Source of the DNA: Strigamia acuminata
Lineage: Eukaryota > Arthropoda > Chilopoda > Geophilomorpha > Linotaeniidae
Direction of reading: 5' to 3'
DNA: 64,000 bases
NCBI GenBank assembly: GCA_949358305.1
Contig: OX442318.1
Coordinates: 7,178,501 to 7,242,500, forward strand
Positions 10,784 to 22,034 of the stretch are shown here, in pieces. The notes under the pieces were generated by a model. That model did no database searches and was not told the DNA's origin. It saw nothing but the letters and a program-made list of their open reading frames with translations. Numbering within the stretch: the first letter of the stretch is position 1; each line of letters opens with the position of its first letter. A program made the position numbers and the translations under genes.

Positions 10784-11058
10784 TCATTCATCCCACAAAC
10801 AAATCTGCTTATGAGTGACAAAATAGTCAAAAACGCGACATCTTTTGCAGGTTTTGATGCCACAGCGATAACTTAGGCTTCTTCCCGTGCTGTCCTTTCC
10901 TTTGCAGTATTTCAGTCCACATGGGTACCAACCGACACAAACTTCCAACCGACAGGTGCAAGGTTTCCACGATTCTCCCACGTCTTTGCATCTGCCTGCA
11001 GTGATCGGTGGAAAATGCTTGACAGCCGATGTCAGGGATGTCAAGTCGCGATTTATTC
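10784..11058 (-). CDS. oaf: out at first (OAF), terminal coding exon
   Basis: This exon encodes the cysteine-rich C-terminal domain of the secreted OAF protein. It starts after the acceptor CCTTTTGGCAG (AG at 11060-11059) in phase 1 and ends at TGA (10786-10784). Diagnostic blocks are GWYPCGLKYCKG, YRCGIKTCKRC and the C-terminus QICLWDE, which match insect and vertebrate OAF in order and spacing. Ten cysteines are present. The split glycine codon (G|GA) joins the exon at 12784-12961 to give ...AKGINRDLTS. OAF is a secreted/extracellular protein of poorly known biochemical role, named from a Drosophila developmental gene. The TGA is followed by AGA and 20 more open codons before TAA. Confidence 0.96.
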
Positions 11059-11350
11059 CTGCCAAAAGGAAAAATACATTCAATACATTGCATTTGATTT
11101 CTTCTTTGTCATGTTATGTGCCCGTTGTAATTTCTTGGGAATATTCGTACAGAAATGCAGGTGTTTTGTACAAAACGTTGGGAGAAAAAAAAAATACTGA
11201 TTTTTAAAGATTTTCCAACTCGTATATAGCAGACGATCAATTTAAATTTGGTGCAATGTTTTGCCACTAGATGCCATACCTGCACCTGTGCTGCTCGATT
11301 CTCTGGGACATCGATTATTTTCTATTTTGCAAATCCAGAAAATCAACCAC

Positions 11351-11720
11351 AAATCGTAGCAAATCACAGCAAATCACAGCAAATCATAGCAAATCATAGC
11401 AAATCAAAGCAAATCATAGCAAATCACAGCAAATCATAGCAAATAACAGCAAATCATAGCAAATAACAGCAAATCTTAGCAAAGTTTGCTGGAAAAAACA
11501 GCAAATCTTGATGAAAATCAAAACAAATCATGTTGTATTGTGTTGTGACACTTAGCATGATCTTAGCCCCGTAAGCAGGATGCTCATCTGGACAAATCTT
11601 GTTGGAAATCATAGTAAATTCCAGCAAATCACAGCACATCATAGCAAATCAGAGCAAATGGTAAAAAATCGTAGCAAATCAGAGCAAATGGTAAAAAATC
11701 GTAGCAAATCATAGCAAATT
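11351..11720. repeat. 10-bp minisatellite in oaf intron
   Basis: Units of AAATCATAGC / AAATCACAGC are in tight register at 11351-11480. They recur more loosely at 11600-11720 after an interruption. Lies in the last oaf intron (11059-12783). Confidence 0.9.
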
Positions 11721-11818
11721 TTGAAGTACATTTCATTGCAAATCCCAGAATATCCAGAAATAAAAATCAACAAATGACAAAATTTATAAATCTGAGGAAA
11801 CGTCTACCCTCTGTTAAA

Positions 11819-12070
11819 AAATCGTTAAAAAGCAGTAAAAACCAATCAAAAATGGAAAAAAAATCGTTAAAAAGCAGTAAAAACCAATCAAAAATGGAAA
11901 AAAAATCGTTAAAAAGCAGTAAAAACCAATCAAAAATGGAAAAAAAAATCGTTAAAAAGCAGTAAAAACCAATCAAAAATGGAAAAAAAATCGTTAAAAA
12001 GCAGTAAAAACCAATCAAAAATGGAAAAAAAATCGTTAAAAAGCATTAAAATCTGATCAAAAATGAATAA
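11819..12070. repeat. 42-bp minisatellite in oaf intron
   Basis: About six units, each built around ATCGTTAAAAAGCAGTAAAA followed by CCAATCAAAAATGG. Because 42 is divisible by 3, one plus-strand frame reads a repeating KSLKSSKNQSKMEK. The frame is antisense to oaf and within its intron, so it is not considered a gene. Unit length varies by one A. Confidence 0.92.
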
Positions 12071-12783
12071 AAACTGTTCAAAAACATAAAAATTGATTAA
12101 AAAATCGATAAAAATCGATCACCACTATTCGGATAACCGGTGTTCCAATAATCGATGCTCTACTGTACACGATTTTTCCAATTTACAGAATCCACTAATA
12201 ACTTTTACCCGACAAACTTGACTCATCAGCTCCACAAGCAGTGGCGCCAACTTGTACCAACATTTCCAACCAATCCCCTCGAAAACAAACTCCAACCCCA
12301 CCACTAAAACCCAACACACACAAAAATAATTCAAATCCAAACTCCAAAAAAAAAAAAATAAATAAAAAATAAATAAAAAGTAACAATTACTTCCTCTACA
12401 GTCGCTTTGAATCGCCGACACAACGACAGCAAAATTGATCCGTACTCAACCTGATTTGCACGACAATGGTACTTATGTTACGTGCGCACCAATGCAATAA
12501 GATCAACACGAGCGGAAGTTAGTACTTGAGAAAACCCAAGAGGAGGGAAACGATCAATCACACAAAGGCAGATCGTGTCTGCAGTTATTGACCGTGCCTT
12601 GAACACGAGTTGCTAAGCAACACCGGCAAAAAAATATGAGAATTAAATTTTCATACACTTGGTTTCATCTCGCCCGAATGTACCGTGTGCATAAACAAGC
12701 AGGATTTCATTAACGAAGAATAAAAGCATTTATTTTTTCATATACATTGATGTCAACACGTAATAAATGTTTGATCTACGTAC
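12071..12783. other. Remainder of last oaf intron; nothing recognised
   Basis: Mixed AT-rich sequence with a short A-rich block at 12340-12380. No exon or repeat is supported. Confidence 0.45.
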
Positions 12784-12961
12784 CTTTAGCCCAGGAATCC
12801 AAGTCACTCTCTCTGGCATAAATGGCATCATTTGCTTCTGCGCACATGTTGTGGATGTGGTGGCTGATAACGGAAGACTTTTCCAGGTCGATAAGCATTT
12901 CCATTGACATTTGATCTTTGCCTTTGTCTTCTTCTGGTTGGCGAATTGTGCCAGGGTTTTT
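12784..12961 (-). CDS. oaf: out at first (OAF), internal coding exon
   Basis: A 178-bp exon, phase 0 at its start and phase 1 at its end. The acceptor is ACTTCAG|AAA (AG at 12963-12962) and the donor is AAAG|GTACGTAG (at 12783). It encodes KNPGTIRQPEEDKG and, later, HNMCAEANDAIYARESDL. These correspond to the KNP...PEEDKG...LCAEA-DA-Y segment of OAF that directly follows the LRQ motif of the exon at 29395. The exon is continuous, with no stop. The three exons together give a C-terminal portion of about 196 residues. The phases agree on both sides, which makes the gene model secure despite the 16-kb intron upstream. Confidence 0.96.
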
Positions 12962-13377
12962 CTGAAGTGGTTCAATAAGATTTGTTATTTCAACAAATGT
13001 TGTTCGATTTTTATTTTATATTTTTATTTTTTGTCTAGTTTAATTTTTTTTAAATGTGGTGTTGACTTTGTGCAATAGATGGCGCCACCCAAAAATAAAA
13101 GGAAACCCCATCTGATGACAAAGTTTTCCAGAAACAGCTCCAGAGCCTGAAGTTTGCGTCCGGTAAACTAAAATCCAATTGTACGAGGTAGATTTTGGGC
13201 GTTTTGCGCATTGCAAACAACATGCAACAACCTGTGCATGCGTAAAAGTGCCGTACTAACCGTAATATTTCGTACACCTTATTAAAAATGGCACCGATTA
13301 TAAACAAAAATGATATATTCCTTTGTTTTATAACAAATTTTAATGCTTTTTGCTTTTGGGAAAAGTTCCATGATCTA
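12962..13377. other. Start of the 16.4-kb oaf intron; no further gene
   Basis: The large intron runs from 12962 to 29394 and is filled with nested repeats listed separately. This first part has nothing recognisable. Confidence 0.45.
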
Positions 13378-13578
13378 CCGTATATTATCGATTACTACGC
13401 GGGCCTCTAATAGCCCGCGGAGCAAATTTTATTTTTGCCAATAACGCGCGGACCTCGAATTGCGCGCGGGTACACAATTGGAAGCCCGAAATGTTCCAAA
13501 AAAGGATGACAAATGACACGTTTTGCATACGTTTCGGCAGAAAATTACCGCTCGGGTGCGCTATTTGCAAATATACGG
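13378..13578. mobile_element. TACCGTATAT-ended MITE (201 bp)
   Basis: The ends TACCGTATATTATCGATTAC and, inverted, TACCGTATATTTGCAAATAG share the outer 10 to 12 bases and a following GCGGGC/GCCCGCG pattern. The interior has CCTCGAATTGCGCGCGG. TA flanks are present at both ends. Confidence 0.65.
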
Positions 13579-14734
13579 TAAATTAGATTTGTTTAGTTGC
13601 TGAAATAGATAGACAACCATTTGTTGTTCCAGATAATCAAAATGCTTAATGATGAGTAATTCACATACGACGTCAAGTTTACCAGAAAACTAATGCCATG
13701 TAAATGCACACGATTAACCGGATAAACAAAATCCGAATTTTCCCTTATTTGGAAAACTGTTACCACGAAAACGTAGTAACCGATAATAACAACAAGATAG
13801 CTACAGAAATCCTGTGCGCAAATCATAAGTCTAGTATAAACGTGCGTTTTCATGTACGATTACTTCGCGATAGAAAAAAAACGCACATGAAAACGCACCT
13901 TTATTCCGCTCTTTTTGCCGTCTATCGGTGGTTTACTCTTAAAACAAAAACCCACACACATCGTCACCACTACCATCTTTTATAAATGAAATGTTCAGAA
14001 TTGGCAATGCCAAATACAAAACTGTGCCTGGATATGATTTATTCCTTGATCATATTACTACAGTACTTTATCGGCTGGCGCAAATCCAAATTAAGCTTAC
14101 ACCATGTACATATTCCTTTCTCCAAGATCAAATGACCCAAAACCGTCTAGCCACAGCCACAAATCAAAACAAACACGATTTACAATGAAATGGGCTGGGC
14201 CCGTGTGCAAGTCATGGTAATGGGCCCTCCGGGAGCCTGTGGGTCCAGAAAAAAATGACTTGAAAAATTTGTATCCGCTTGTATTACAAGCGGCAAATTC
14301 TATCCATCTTTTCTTTCGCTACAAAGTTAGAAAATGATTAACATTGGAACTAACCACCAAGGTTAGATTGACTATACCACGAGATATTTTCTGTTTTGTA
14401 GGTACCTATGCCCCCCCCCCCACTCTCTACCCCCCTGTTGCTAAGCATAATGGTGTTAAAAAAATTGTGATAATAATTCATGTTTTTTTTTATTTTAAAG
14501 AAGAAAAGTAGAAGTTAATTCATAACAAACCATAATAACACCACTAAAGACTTTTGCACTTATCAGCAGCACATTTCCTCGGGTATGGTTATGTGCAACA
14601 ACATTCCACAAATGAATAATGCACAGTCGTTTGGTTCCTTTATCGTGTGCCTTATCGCTTTTATTTCATCGCACAACAACTGCCATTACTCACAACTTAG
14701 TGAGGACATTACGATGTCAACTGATTAAAACCTA
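13579..14734. other. oaf intron; nothing recognised
   Basis: Contains a G+C-rich patch at about 14192-14245, with GGGCCC twice, and a C-run near 14411. No frame or repeat partner was found within the window. Confidence 0.4.
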
Positions 14735-14860
14735 GCTACATTCTTAGTAATAATAATAACAAAAGTAATAATAATACCTGGTAATAACAATAATAATAAT
14801 ACCCGGTAATAACAATGATAATAATAAGTAATAAAAATAATAAAAGCAATAACAACCAGT
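14735..14860. repeat. (TAA)n-type microsatellite, imperfect
   Basis: AATAATAATAAC and related trinucleotide variants for about 125 bases. Confidence 0.85.
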
Positions 14861-14865
14861 AAGTA

Positions 14866-15035
14866 CAGTCAAAACTCCTTACAATGAATCGCGATATAAC
14901 GAATTCCTCGTTATAACGAATAGATAAAAATGGCCTATTGGGTTGGTTGGCCGTAAAACACCATGTTAAAAAAATTCGTTATAACGAATCGATTTTTTTC
15001 AGTCGCTTGCAATTCGTTATAAGGAGTTTGGACTG
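14866..15035. mobile_element. pogo-like MITE, short copy
   Basis: Begins CAGTCAAAACTCCTTACAAT and ends ATAAGGAGTTTGGACTG. It has an interior GGTTGGTTGGCCGTAAAACA. This copy is uninterrupted, so it gives an empty-site reference for the insertion at 7331. Its right end shares bases with the next copy. Confidence 0.85.
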
Positions 15036-15631
15036 TCAAAACTCTTTATAACGAATCACAAGGGACCCGAAAAATCAATTCATTAGAGAGTTTGCGGGAT
15101 GCATTTTTCCCTTATCACTACACTATTTCAGCCAACTACTGACAGTTAGTAATTTTGGGCCTAAAAATTCAATTTGGGGGCGTAAATGTGCAAATTTCTG
15201 CATAAAATTCCATTATTATGCCTATAAAGTATGGTTTTGGGCCTAAAATTCAATTTTAGGCCTCACTTATCATTCAATCTACGTACCTATGACTGATGTG
15301 TTTGATCGGGACAACAAAATAATCGCCATTTGCAATGGGCGGAGCTAACAATATAGTGTTCTCAATTCTGATTGGCTACGCTATATTTTAATTTAGTGTT
15401 GAAAACGATACACTAAAGATTTTTCCCTTACGATATGGCACTAAAATAGTGTAACGTAGAGAAAAATAAGGAAAAAATGCATCCCGCAAACTCTCTATTA
15501 TAACGAGAATTTATTATATCAAAATATTTTAACATGGTGTTCTACGGCCAGTCAACCAAGCCAGCCATTTGTAGGTATTCGTTATATCGATAATTCGTTA
15601 TATCACGATTCGTTATAAAGAGTTTCGACTG
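15033..15631. mobile_element. pogo-like MITE, interrupted copy
   Basis: Begins CTGTCAAAACTCTTTATAAC and ends CGTTATAAAGAGTTTCGACTG. It abuts the copy at 14866-15035 and is split by the nested element at 15084-15497. The uninterrupted copy at 38155-38328 shows the pre-insertion sequence (CGATTCATTATAAC). Confidence 0.85.
15084..15497. mobile_element. GAGAGTTTGCGGG MITE, copy 2, nested
   Basis: The ends TAGAGAGTTTGCGGGATGCA and TGCATCCCGCAAACTCTCTA are exact inverted repeats. It lies in opposite orientation to copy 1 and, like it, sits inside a pogo-like MITE. At 414 bp it lacks the block next to one end that copies 1 and 3 keep. Confidence 0.9.
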
Positions 15632-16511
15632 TATTACATTTGTACAATAAAAACCAGTTTATTTTCCAAATTAATTGAGTATTACCAAGCATGGTAAACC
15701 AAAATTCAATTGGCTCACAACTAAGTGAAAGTTTATGCTCATTTCATCACGCTAAAAATTTGATATGAACTTGAATCCAATTTTGTCAGTCACGGCTTTG
15801 CGCAAGTGGCGTCGCATATTCAATTTGAAGATTAAAAATGAATGTTTGTTCATTTTTACTGCGTGAAATTAAATTGGCAAAGTTTAATCTTTCATTGATA
15901 CCTAGAGAAATGTCTTGAATGAACTATTCATCCATCGGCAAATATTCATTTCAAATATTGATTTCATTGCAGTGTATAAAACTCCACAGCTAAATTAATT
16001 TTTCTTAAAAATCCACTGCCACATGTCTCAGGCAGAAACCATTTCAATTAACTATCCGAGTGATTGTATAATGTTTTAAGTGGGTGGAGCAATGCTGTAA
16101 CACCCACCCCACTCCGCCATACATTTTTTATTGTGTGCAAAGTGGAATGAACAACAGAATAAAGTATAGGTGTGTCCAATTTCCACAAGTAAATTACTGC
16201 AGACCCTTCAATTACCATAATCCTAAAGACAACCTCAAGTTGAGCTAATGATTTTGAGTGTAACTTGTTCAAAGAATCCACTAATTCTCATTGGTCAGCG
16301 AGCAAATTACTGCTTGCTTCCTCACGCATTAGAAAAAAATGCCGATAACTTGTTCGCTTTATTGAAAGAGGATGCTGATCATACTTAAAGCGCTCCAACT
16401 ATCAATTAATTCACTTTGAGCAGACATATCTGTTACTCAGACAAACTCATTTCCAAGTGTGTACGCGGTACTGCATCGCAGCATGTACCTTGGTACTTTT
16501 GCTCAGCTGTG
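15632..16511. other. oaf intron; nothing recognised
   Basis: AT-rich, with no supported exon or repeat. Confidence 0.4.
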
Positions 16512-16815
16512 TGCCGGTAGCATATTGGCACAACATACCCGATTTCGGAAACAACAATGCATCAGGAGTGACTAATGATTCAATAACTTGAAAATCATAA
16601 TTCTGCTTTGAAATTTTGAATTTATCGTCTGTTTGCTTGCTAGTTTGATTTGGTTTGCTGTGTTTTGCTTTGTGTCACTCAATTAGGTTAGTTTAGGTCA
16701 GGTTAGGTTAGGTTAGGTCAAGTTGGATGGTGATTTTCAAGTTATTGAGTCATTAGTTACTCCTGGCCACAGTTGTTGCCGAAATCAGGTATGTTCTGCC
16801 AATATGCATACCGGT
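16512..16815. repeat. Fold-back element with TTAGG tract
   Basis: Arms of about 88 bp are inverted: GCCGGTAGCATATTGGCA on the left is matched by TGCCAATATGCATACCGGT on the right, and ACTTGAAAATCA by TGATTTTCAAGT. The loop includes GGTTAGGTTAGGTTAGG at about 16696-16715, a short run of the arthropod-type telomere repeat. Confidence 0.8.
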
Positions 16816-16929
16816 ACTGCTGTACAATTTTCGATGAACCACAGCGCCGTGTACCGGTACCGCAGTACTCTGGGTAATCCAACGTACCGTCGACTGTTTT
16901 TGCGGTACATCTGTTTAATGTAACAAACG

Positions 16930-17075
16930 AAGTCTGAACGTCACGAACAAAGAGTACGTTCATCGTTCATGAGGTTAAATACGGAAACAATATCGTACTT
17001 TTGCAAAAATACGGTATTCTTGGTGTCTCGGCTACTATTCGAGGGCGACTCTTAATCGGTAAAATACGGTAATAC
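16930..17075. repeat. Fragment of ACCGTATTT-ended repeat
   Basis: GACTCTTAATCGGTAAAATA and TTGCAAAAATACGGTATT match both halves of the element at 24780-25476. In that element the same CTCTTAAT sequence is broken by a TTAA-targeted insertion, so this fragment is an empty-site reference. Confidence 0.65.
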
Positions 17076-17164
17076 ATATAACCACCTTATTTTTATATGT
17101 ATCCTTTAGATTTCCTGCACAAAAAACAAATTCTATTAAAATTTAAATTGAAAACCCAGGTGGA

Positions 17165-17293
17165 GACGAACGGCAGTACCAAAGTCAGACAAGGATGCGA
17201 AAAATATTCCCAACCAAGTACTAACCAGACCCAATGCTGCTTAACTGCTGTATTCTTATGGAAACAGATGACCGGCATAGTAAGCCGTTCCTG
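17165..17293 (-). mobile_element. 5S-rRNA-derived SINE, truncated
   Basis: On the minus strand the sequence CAGTTAAGCAGCATTGGGTC then GGTTAGTACTTGGTTGGGAA follows the 5S rRNA internal promoter (A box through C box). It then continues into the body CATCCTTGTCTGACTTTGGT shared with 31263-31588. Only the head and the first part of the body are present. Confidence 0.8.
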
Positions 17294-17342
17294 TTTTGTC
17301 CATATATCAACACACTGGCAAAACAGTCGACCAATGAGAATT

Positions 17343-17710
17343 ATGCTGGGTGCACAGATACCGCGATTTCGCATCGTGTCGTGATCACGTTGCCATTGCG
17401 CATGCGCAAATGACGTCATTTCCTTCGCGCAGGTTTGAAATCTACTTTTGAAAATAGTACTTGTCCCAAGTACTATTTCGCCCGCGATTCATGTCGCAGC
17501 CAATCCGTGAGCTGTATGAAATGACGTCATTTCATCAACATTTTCAACCGAAATGGCGGGCAGGTTTTTCGGATCAGGAATGACGTCATAACATTGAAAT
17601 GGCAAAGCTGGAACAGCTACATGTGTGTAGCATTGCGCGCGATTCACAGGGCTATTTCGCTTGCGAAATCGCGACGAGATGCGAAATCGCGGTATGTGTG
17701 CGCCCAGCAT
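17343..17710. mobile_element. MITE family A, copy 2 (368 bp)
   Basis: The same ends as 459-752 (ATGCTGGGTGCACAGATACC and its inverse) enclose the same internal blocks in reverse order. These include AGTACTTGTCCCAAGTACT and CATGTGTGTAGCATTGCGCG. It has three TGACGTCAT sites (about 17412, 17522 and 17580) and a TTGCGCATGCGCAA site. It carries an extra segment of about 70 bp near 17530-17580 that copy 1 lacks. Confidence 0.88.
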
Positions 17711-19114
17711 TACTAGATTCTCTAGAAATGTATAGATATAGAGTTTAATAGCAAAAAATAAAGCAATAAACCCGCATAGCGCTATGGATATGAAACTACC
17801 TATACAAGTACAAAAAGTAACTGTTGCATAATGTGATGCTAGCACAGTGCACTACTTTGTGTTATTAGCTTCACACACAGATCCATCATTTTTTTTAAGT
17901 GTAAGCAGTCCCAGATGCAACGACTTCAAAAGTGGTAGTAAAAACAAAAGATTATTAAAGTTTAGCTCAATTTAAAGGGCTTAAGTTAAAAACAAAACAA
18001 AAGAAATAATATATGAGCACAAAAACAGCTACTTTGTTGCTCGGCTTGTATCTAATGGAATGTCAGCCTTAATTATTCATGCCAAATCTACATGCTGTAT
18101 GTACTTCACTTATTTTTAAAGTATATCAGTGTTTCTCCTTACAACCATCAGTTATACCTGAACCAACATTTATTCCCTCCTGTCTCTAACCTAGAAAAAC
18201 GAAACTTTTCCACTTGTCAGCACAACTGACTGAAAAATATGCATTAAAACTTCAATCTTTTTCTTTCACACGAAGGATTTTGCATTCCAGAAAAGAAAAA
18301 TTGAATTTTCAGTTTTCTATTTTTTTCTTCTATTTTTTTATTTTACAAATGCCCAGCTACCGTTATCTGCTATTTAAATTTTTATTTCAAATTCATGCAA
18401 CAACAAAACTATAAGAGGCTTATGGTATTCATACACAGCGAAAGAATCGTCCAATTTTTTTTCCTTTTTTAATTTCCTAAAAGTAATTTCCTGTTTTAAA
18501 ATTTAGAAGAATAAAGCTTTAAAATGCAATGCCGTGCAGTGTTGCAATTTTGATAGTAAACCTTAGAAAAAAAATTTAAACAAAGAATATAACAAAAAAC
18601 CTAAATCAGAAGACAAAGTTTAAACGAAAAGGAGAAATGTTTATGTGTATGTTGAAAGGTTTCCAATAATTGCTCCGCTCTCTTCCATTCAATACCACAA
18701 GAATAAGCCGCTATTGGAAACTGCTTCAAAGGGATGTAGGAAAACCACTAGTATTTGGTCAGCCAGTCAAACTTATGAGGGTAGCAAAGGAAAAAAAAAC
18801 ATTCTACAATGTGGTCTACTGAACCAGAAAAAGTTCTCCAGCCAAAGATGGACGTGAACAAAAAGATGATTATTAAATTACAGTAAGCTGAAGATTTTCG
18901 ATTTGGAAAGCTTTGAAAATTTCATTATTTGTTTCCCGTAGTTGCTGAAAAAAGTCGATTTTTGTGCTAAAAATCTTTGAGTTAAAAACGTCGAAGAAAC
19001 GACCCGATATTTCGAATTTTCGAAGAAATGAAATTCGAAGAAGTGATGGGATACCAATCATCCACGCACTAACCCTCCAAGGTACCTCTAAATACCTCAA
19101 AATATCATTTAACA
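17711..19114. other. oaf intron; nothing recognised
   Basis: AT-rich. A small inverted motif (AATTTTCGAAGAAATGAAATTCGAAGAAG, about 19015-19043, only part quoted as structure) is noted. No gene is supported. Confidence 0.35.
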
Positions 19115-19767
19115 ATGAAGTTTCTGCCCCTTAGAAATCCATCATATTTAAAGTTGGCTTCTCCCAATTTAGCAAAAGCGCTTGGTACTTTTCTTTGAAC
19201 TTCCAAATTTTATCAGCAGATGGCATGTGGGGTATATGGTCAAACATGATTCGTCAAATTTTGCCACTACAGCAGCGCCACATGTGACAATTTAAAAAAT
19301 TTACAGAGGGACATAGTAATTATTATACCACAATGTAGAACTACATCCTGCCAAAAGTTGTTGTTGTCGTTTGTTGGGGTTTGCTATCAGTATTGGTCTG
19401 TGGTGAGAGAAGTAAGAAATGTGTCTGTGCGCATTGGGTTATGTTTTGATACAGTGCTGATTCCCGGGGTTGTGAAGCGCCATCTCTTGATGTGAAATGT
19501 TTCCCATTGTGGCATTGTGAGGTTTGCTTGTGAGATTGTGGTTAGGTTAAGGTTTGCCAACAATTGGAGTTGGCACCGGTCGCTATTTCCGTTGCTGGCG
19601 CTGGTTTACGTTTCCGCCAAAAAGGACTGTCCTCTTAAGACGTAGCTCTACGTCAAAAATACACTTCAGCACTTTCGCACATGTCCTCCCAGATTTAATT
19701 TTTATGCAACCAAATAGGTATATTGAATGCACCAAAGTGTCGTCTTCATACCTTGCCCATCTGAGGG
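19115..19767. mobile_element. TTAA-type (piggyBac-like) MITE, interrupted
   Basis: The right end CTTGCCCATCTGAGGG followed by TTAA (19768-19771) and the internal blocks CTGCCCCTTAGAAATCC and GGCTTCTCCCAAT are the reverse complement of the element at 27440-28047. A second repeat (19335-19655) interrupts it. The left terminus is not clear. Confidence 0.6.
19335..19655. mobile_element. GTAGAACTAC-ended repeat, copy 1
   Basis: About 320 bp that match, inverted and with about 80 to 85 percent agreement by eye, the segment at 22035-22400. Shared anchors are CATTTCCGCCAAAAAGGACT-like sequence, CCATCTCTTGATG and TGGTCTGTGGTGAGAGAAGT. Both ends carry a GTAGNNCTACG palindrome. Confidence 0.75.
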
Positions 19768-19771
19768 TTAA

Positions 19772-20003
19772 AATGAAATATGTTACTGCAGCATTTGCAT
19801 TTGGAGTTTCTCTTCTCACTTTTAGTTTCCATCATAAGTAATGCTTAGAGATTCTGTTTACGCGCAACCTAGCACTTGGGGCAGAAATGTTTATTACATT
19901 GCAAATTTATGGTAAGTAACAGTCGAATAAAATGGTGTTGTGAGACATTGTTTAAATCAAATTATTTGAAAGCAGTTTTAGCACAGCAAAAACAAAATAA
20001 TAC

Positions 20004-20047
<44 letters not shown>

Positions 20048-21125
20048 CAATAATAATTAAGAACATTAAAATTTAAAAATTTCACAGCATTGTTGCAGGT
20101 TTTAGCTCTGTTGCAGCTTTGTAGTTTTAGCTTTGTTGCAGCTTCAGGTCTTTTAATTGTGGTTGAGTTTTGATTTCCAGACTGATCCACAATTGGTTAA
20201 AATTGTCAACATTTTGTCAGTGTCATCAACACTGATACTTTGAAGCAAACCCGAGTGCACATGTCTGATGCATTGGAAACTATCCAAAATCACGACTCTT
20301 AACATTTCATTGCTTTTTCCATAAGCTGCTGAATTTAGTCTGCATTGTGAATAAAAAAAAATCTTAAAATTTCCATCAAAATGGCCAGTCAAACTCCCCC
20401 CTTAAAATTAAAAAAAAAAATTTCAGTGACCAAATAAATTTTATCTCTTTAAAAACTATAGAAAACTAATCATTGCAAACCAAAAATAAAGTCATGACTT
20501 TTTATTCCAATATTTAGGTTTGTAATATAAAATGTAAAATTTGTTTTGTAAGAATGTTTTGCATAATTAAAACGGCCCAGAGAAATACAAACTCATTTCA
20601 TTAAAAATAAACATCCATACTTCTTAATTTCCTACTTTTAAAGAGCAGCAGGATCTGCTCTGTTTACATAAAACCACAAAAATTTCTTAATTACGAAACA
20701 ACATCACCAGAGCATGTGGTTTTTTTTACAATAGCAACACTGCATTAAGAAAACAACAAACTTAACAAACTCCATGCAGTAAAGCCATATTTTTTACAAC
20801 AACAACTATTGTATAATAACTGTCTGATAAAATTTAAAATTACTATTAGCTAAGCCGATTAATACATCCGGCAGTGCTTCATGTCTATAAATGAAACAAT
20901 CTTGTCTGGTAATTATGGTGTCAGCTGTAGCAAAAATGCAACAAAATGACGTCATTCTGCTGATAAGCAGCGAATTGCGCAAACAATATGTCAAAGCTTA
21001 GTCATGGTGAGACACCATTTGCCCATAGAAAGTTCTAATATTGCAACACCAGATGGTGCCTGTATCACGTTTAATACTAACACCGCCACTGGTTGTAATT
21101 TTGATGCAGAACTACGTCTATACTC
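19772..21125. other. oaf intron; (ATA)n microsatellite, otherwise nothing
   Basis: A clean AATAAT run lies at about 20005-20058. The 79-codon minus-strand frame at 20153-20392 has no recognisable motif and does not fit OAF. Confidence 0.4.
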
Positions 21126-21560
21126 TTAAGCCTAGTTCACATGGATGCGTTGCTGCATCAGCTTCAACGCGCAAGCATGAAGCAGAACGCGCAAGCATGT
21201 GCCATCGCGCATTGTCAACGCAACAACAAACAACGCATGCCAGTTCACATGTTCACATTGGTTTGACAAACAAAAAGGAATATGCGGGTTGTTTGTATCT
21301 GTAGCCATTTTTGTTGACAATGAATAGTGACATGTAGCAGCGCCGTATCACCTAGCGGGATATTCTGGCAACTAAAGTGCATTGCTGCGTTGAAGTTGAA
21401 AATTGTCAACTCGTGCGTTGTGCGTTACGACATACGAAATCACAACGCGCTTCAGTCAACGCGCGTTGGCGCTGCATACCAGTTCACATGCAACGCATGT
21501 GACGAAGCAGCTTTGGTGCGATAACGCATGCGTTAACGCATCCATGTGAACTAGCCTTAA
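21126..21560. mobile_element. MITE with GGCTAGTTCACATGGATGCG ends
   Basis: TTAAGCCTAGTTCACATGGA on the left and its near-exact inverse (…TCCATGTGAACTAGCCTTAA) on the right define a 430-bp element. The TTAA at each side may be a target duplication or part of the repeat. The interior is rich in GCGTT/AACGC repeats and further CAGTTCACATG copies. The smaller element at 63217-63377 has related ends. Confidence 0.82.
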
Positions 21561-21935
21561 CCAACTACAAGTTGGTCCTTTCTCCCATTGGGCGAGCCAT
21601 TTCACACAAAAAAGTAGACCGAAACACCAGAATTGCACTTGATGTACAGACATTGCAATCGAAAAACAAAATTCAAAAATTGTTTGCTTTCCTGACAAAG
21701 CAACCAATAAACTAAACACACGTGTACATTGAACTAAAATCAAAATAAAACTTAATTATATGAATGGAAAAAACATTTCATTATAAAATACAAATTAAAT
21801 TTTATCATTTTAATCATTAGAACAATCCAAAAAATAGAAAAATAAAAAAAACTACTTTTCCTGGTGGCAGTACAGTAAGAGTAATGAGGCTCGCCCAATG
21901 GGAGAAAGGACCAACTTGTAGTTGGTTAGAGTATA
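21558..21935. mobile_element. Long-TIR CCAAT-box MITE, copy
   Basis: Inverted arms of about 40 bp (TAACCAACTACAAGTTGGTC…, continuing through CCCATTGGGCGAGCC) flank a 290-bp interior with an AACACCAGAATTGCA block. It directly abuts the element at 21126-21560, sharing the TTAA. The family has at least six more traces in the window (5461, 30361, 33925, 43386, 62105, 62930). Confidence 0.85.
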
Positions 21936-22034
21936 ATACCCAGTTTACAATGTTAGCAAAATATAATTGTCGCTCGAAGTTTCTGTTCACAATGCAGCGA
22001 AGCAAATTCAGAACTGTAAATTTTCAATTCACTT

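Noticed and set aside
11774-11965. A lysine-rich protein with KSLKSSKNQSKMEK repeats
   Set aside because: It is the by-product of a 42-bp minisatellite within an oaf intron, with no start context or further exon.
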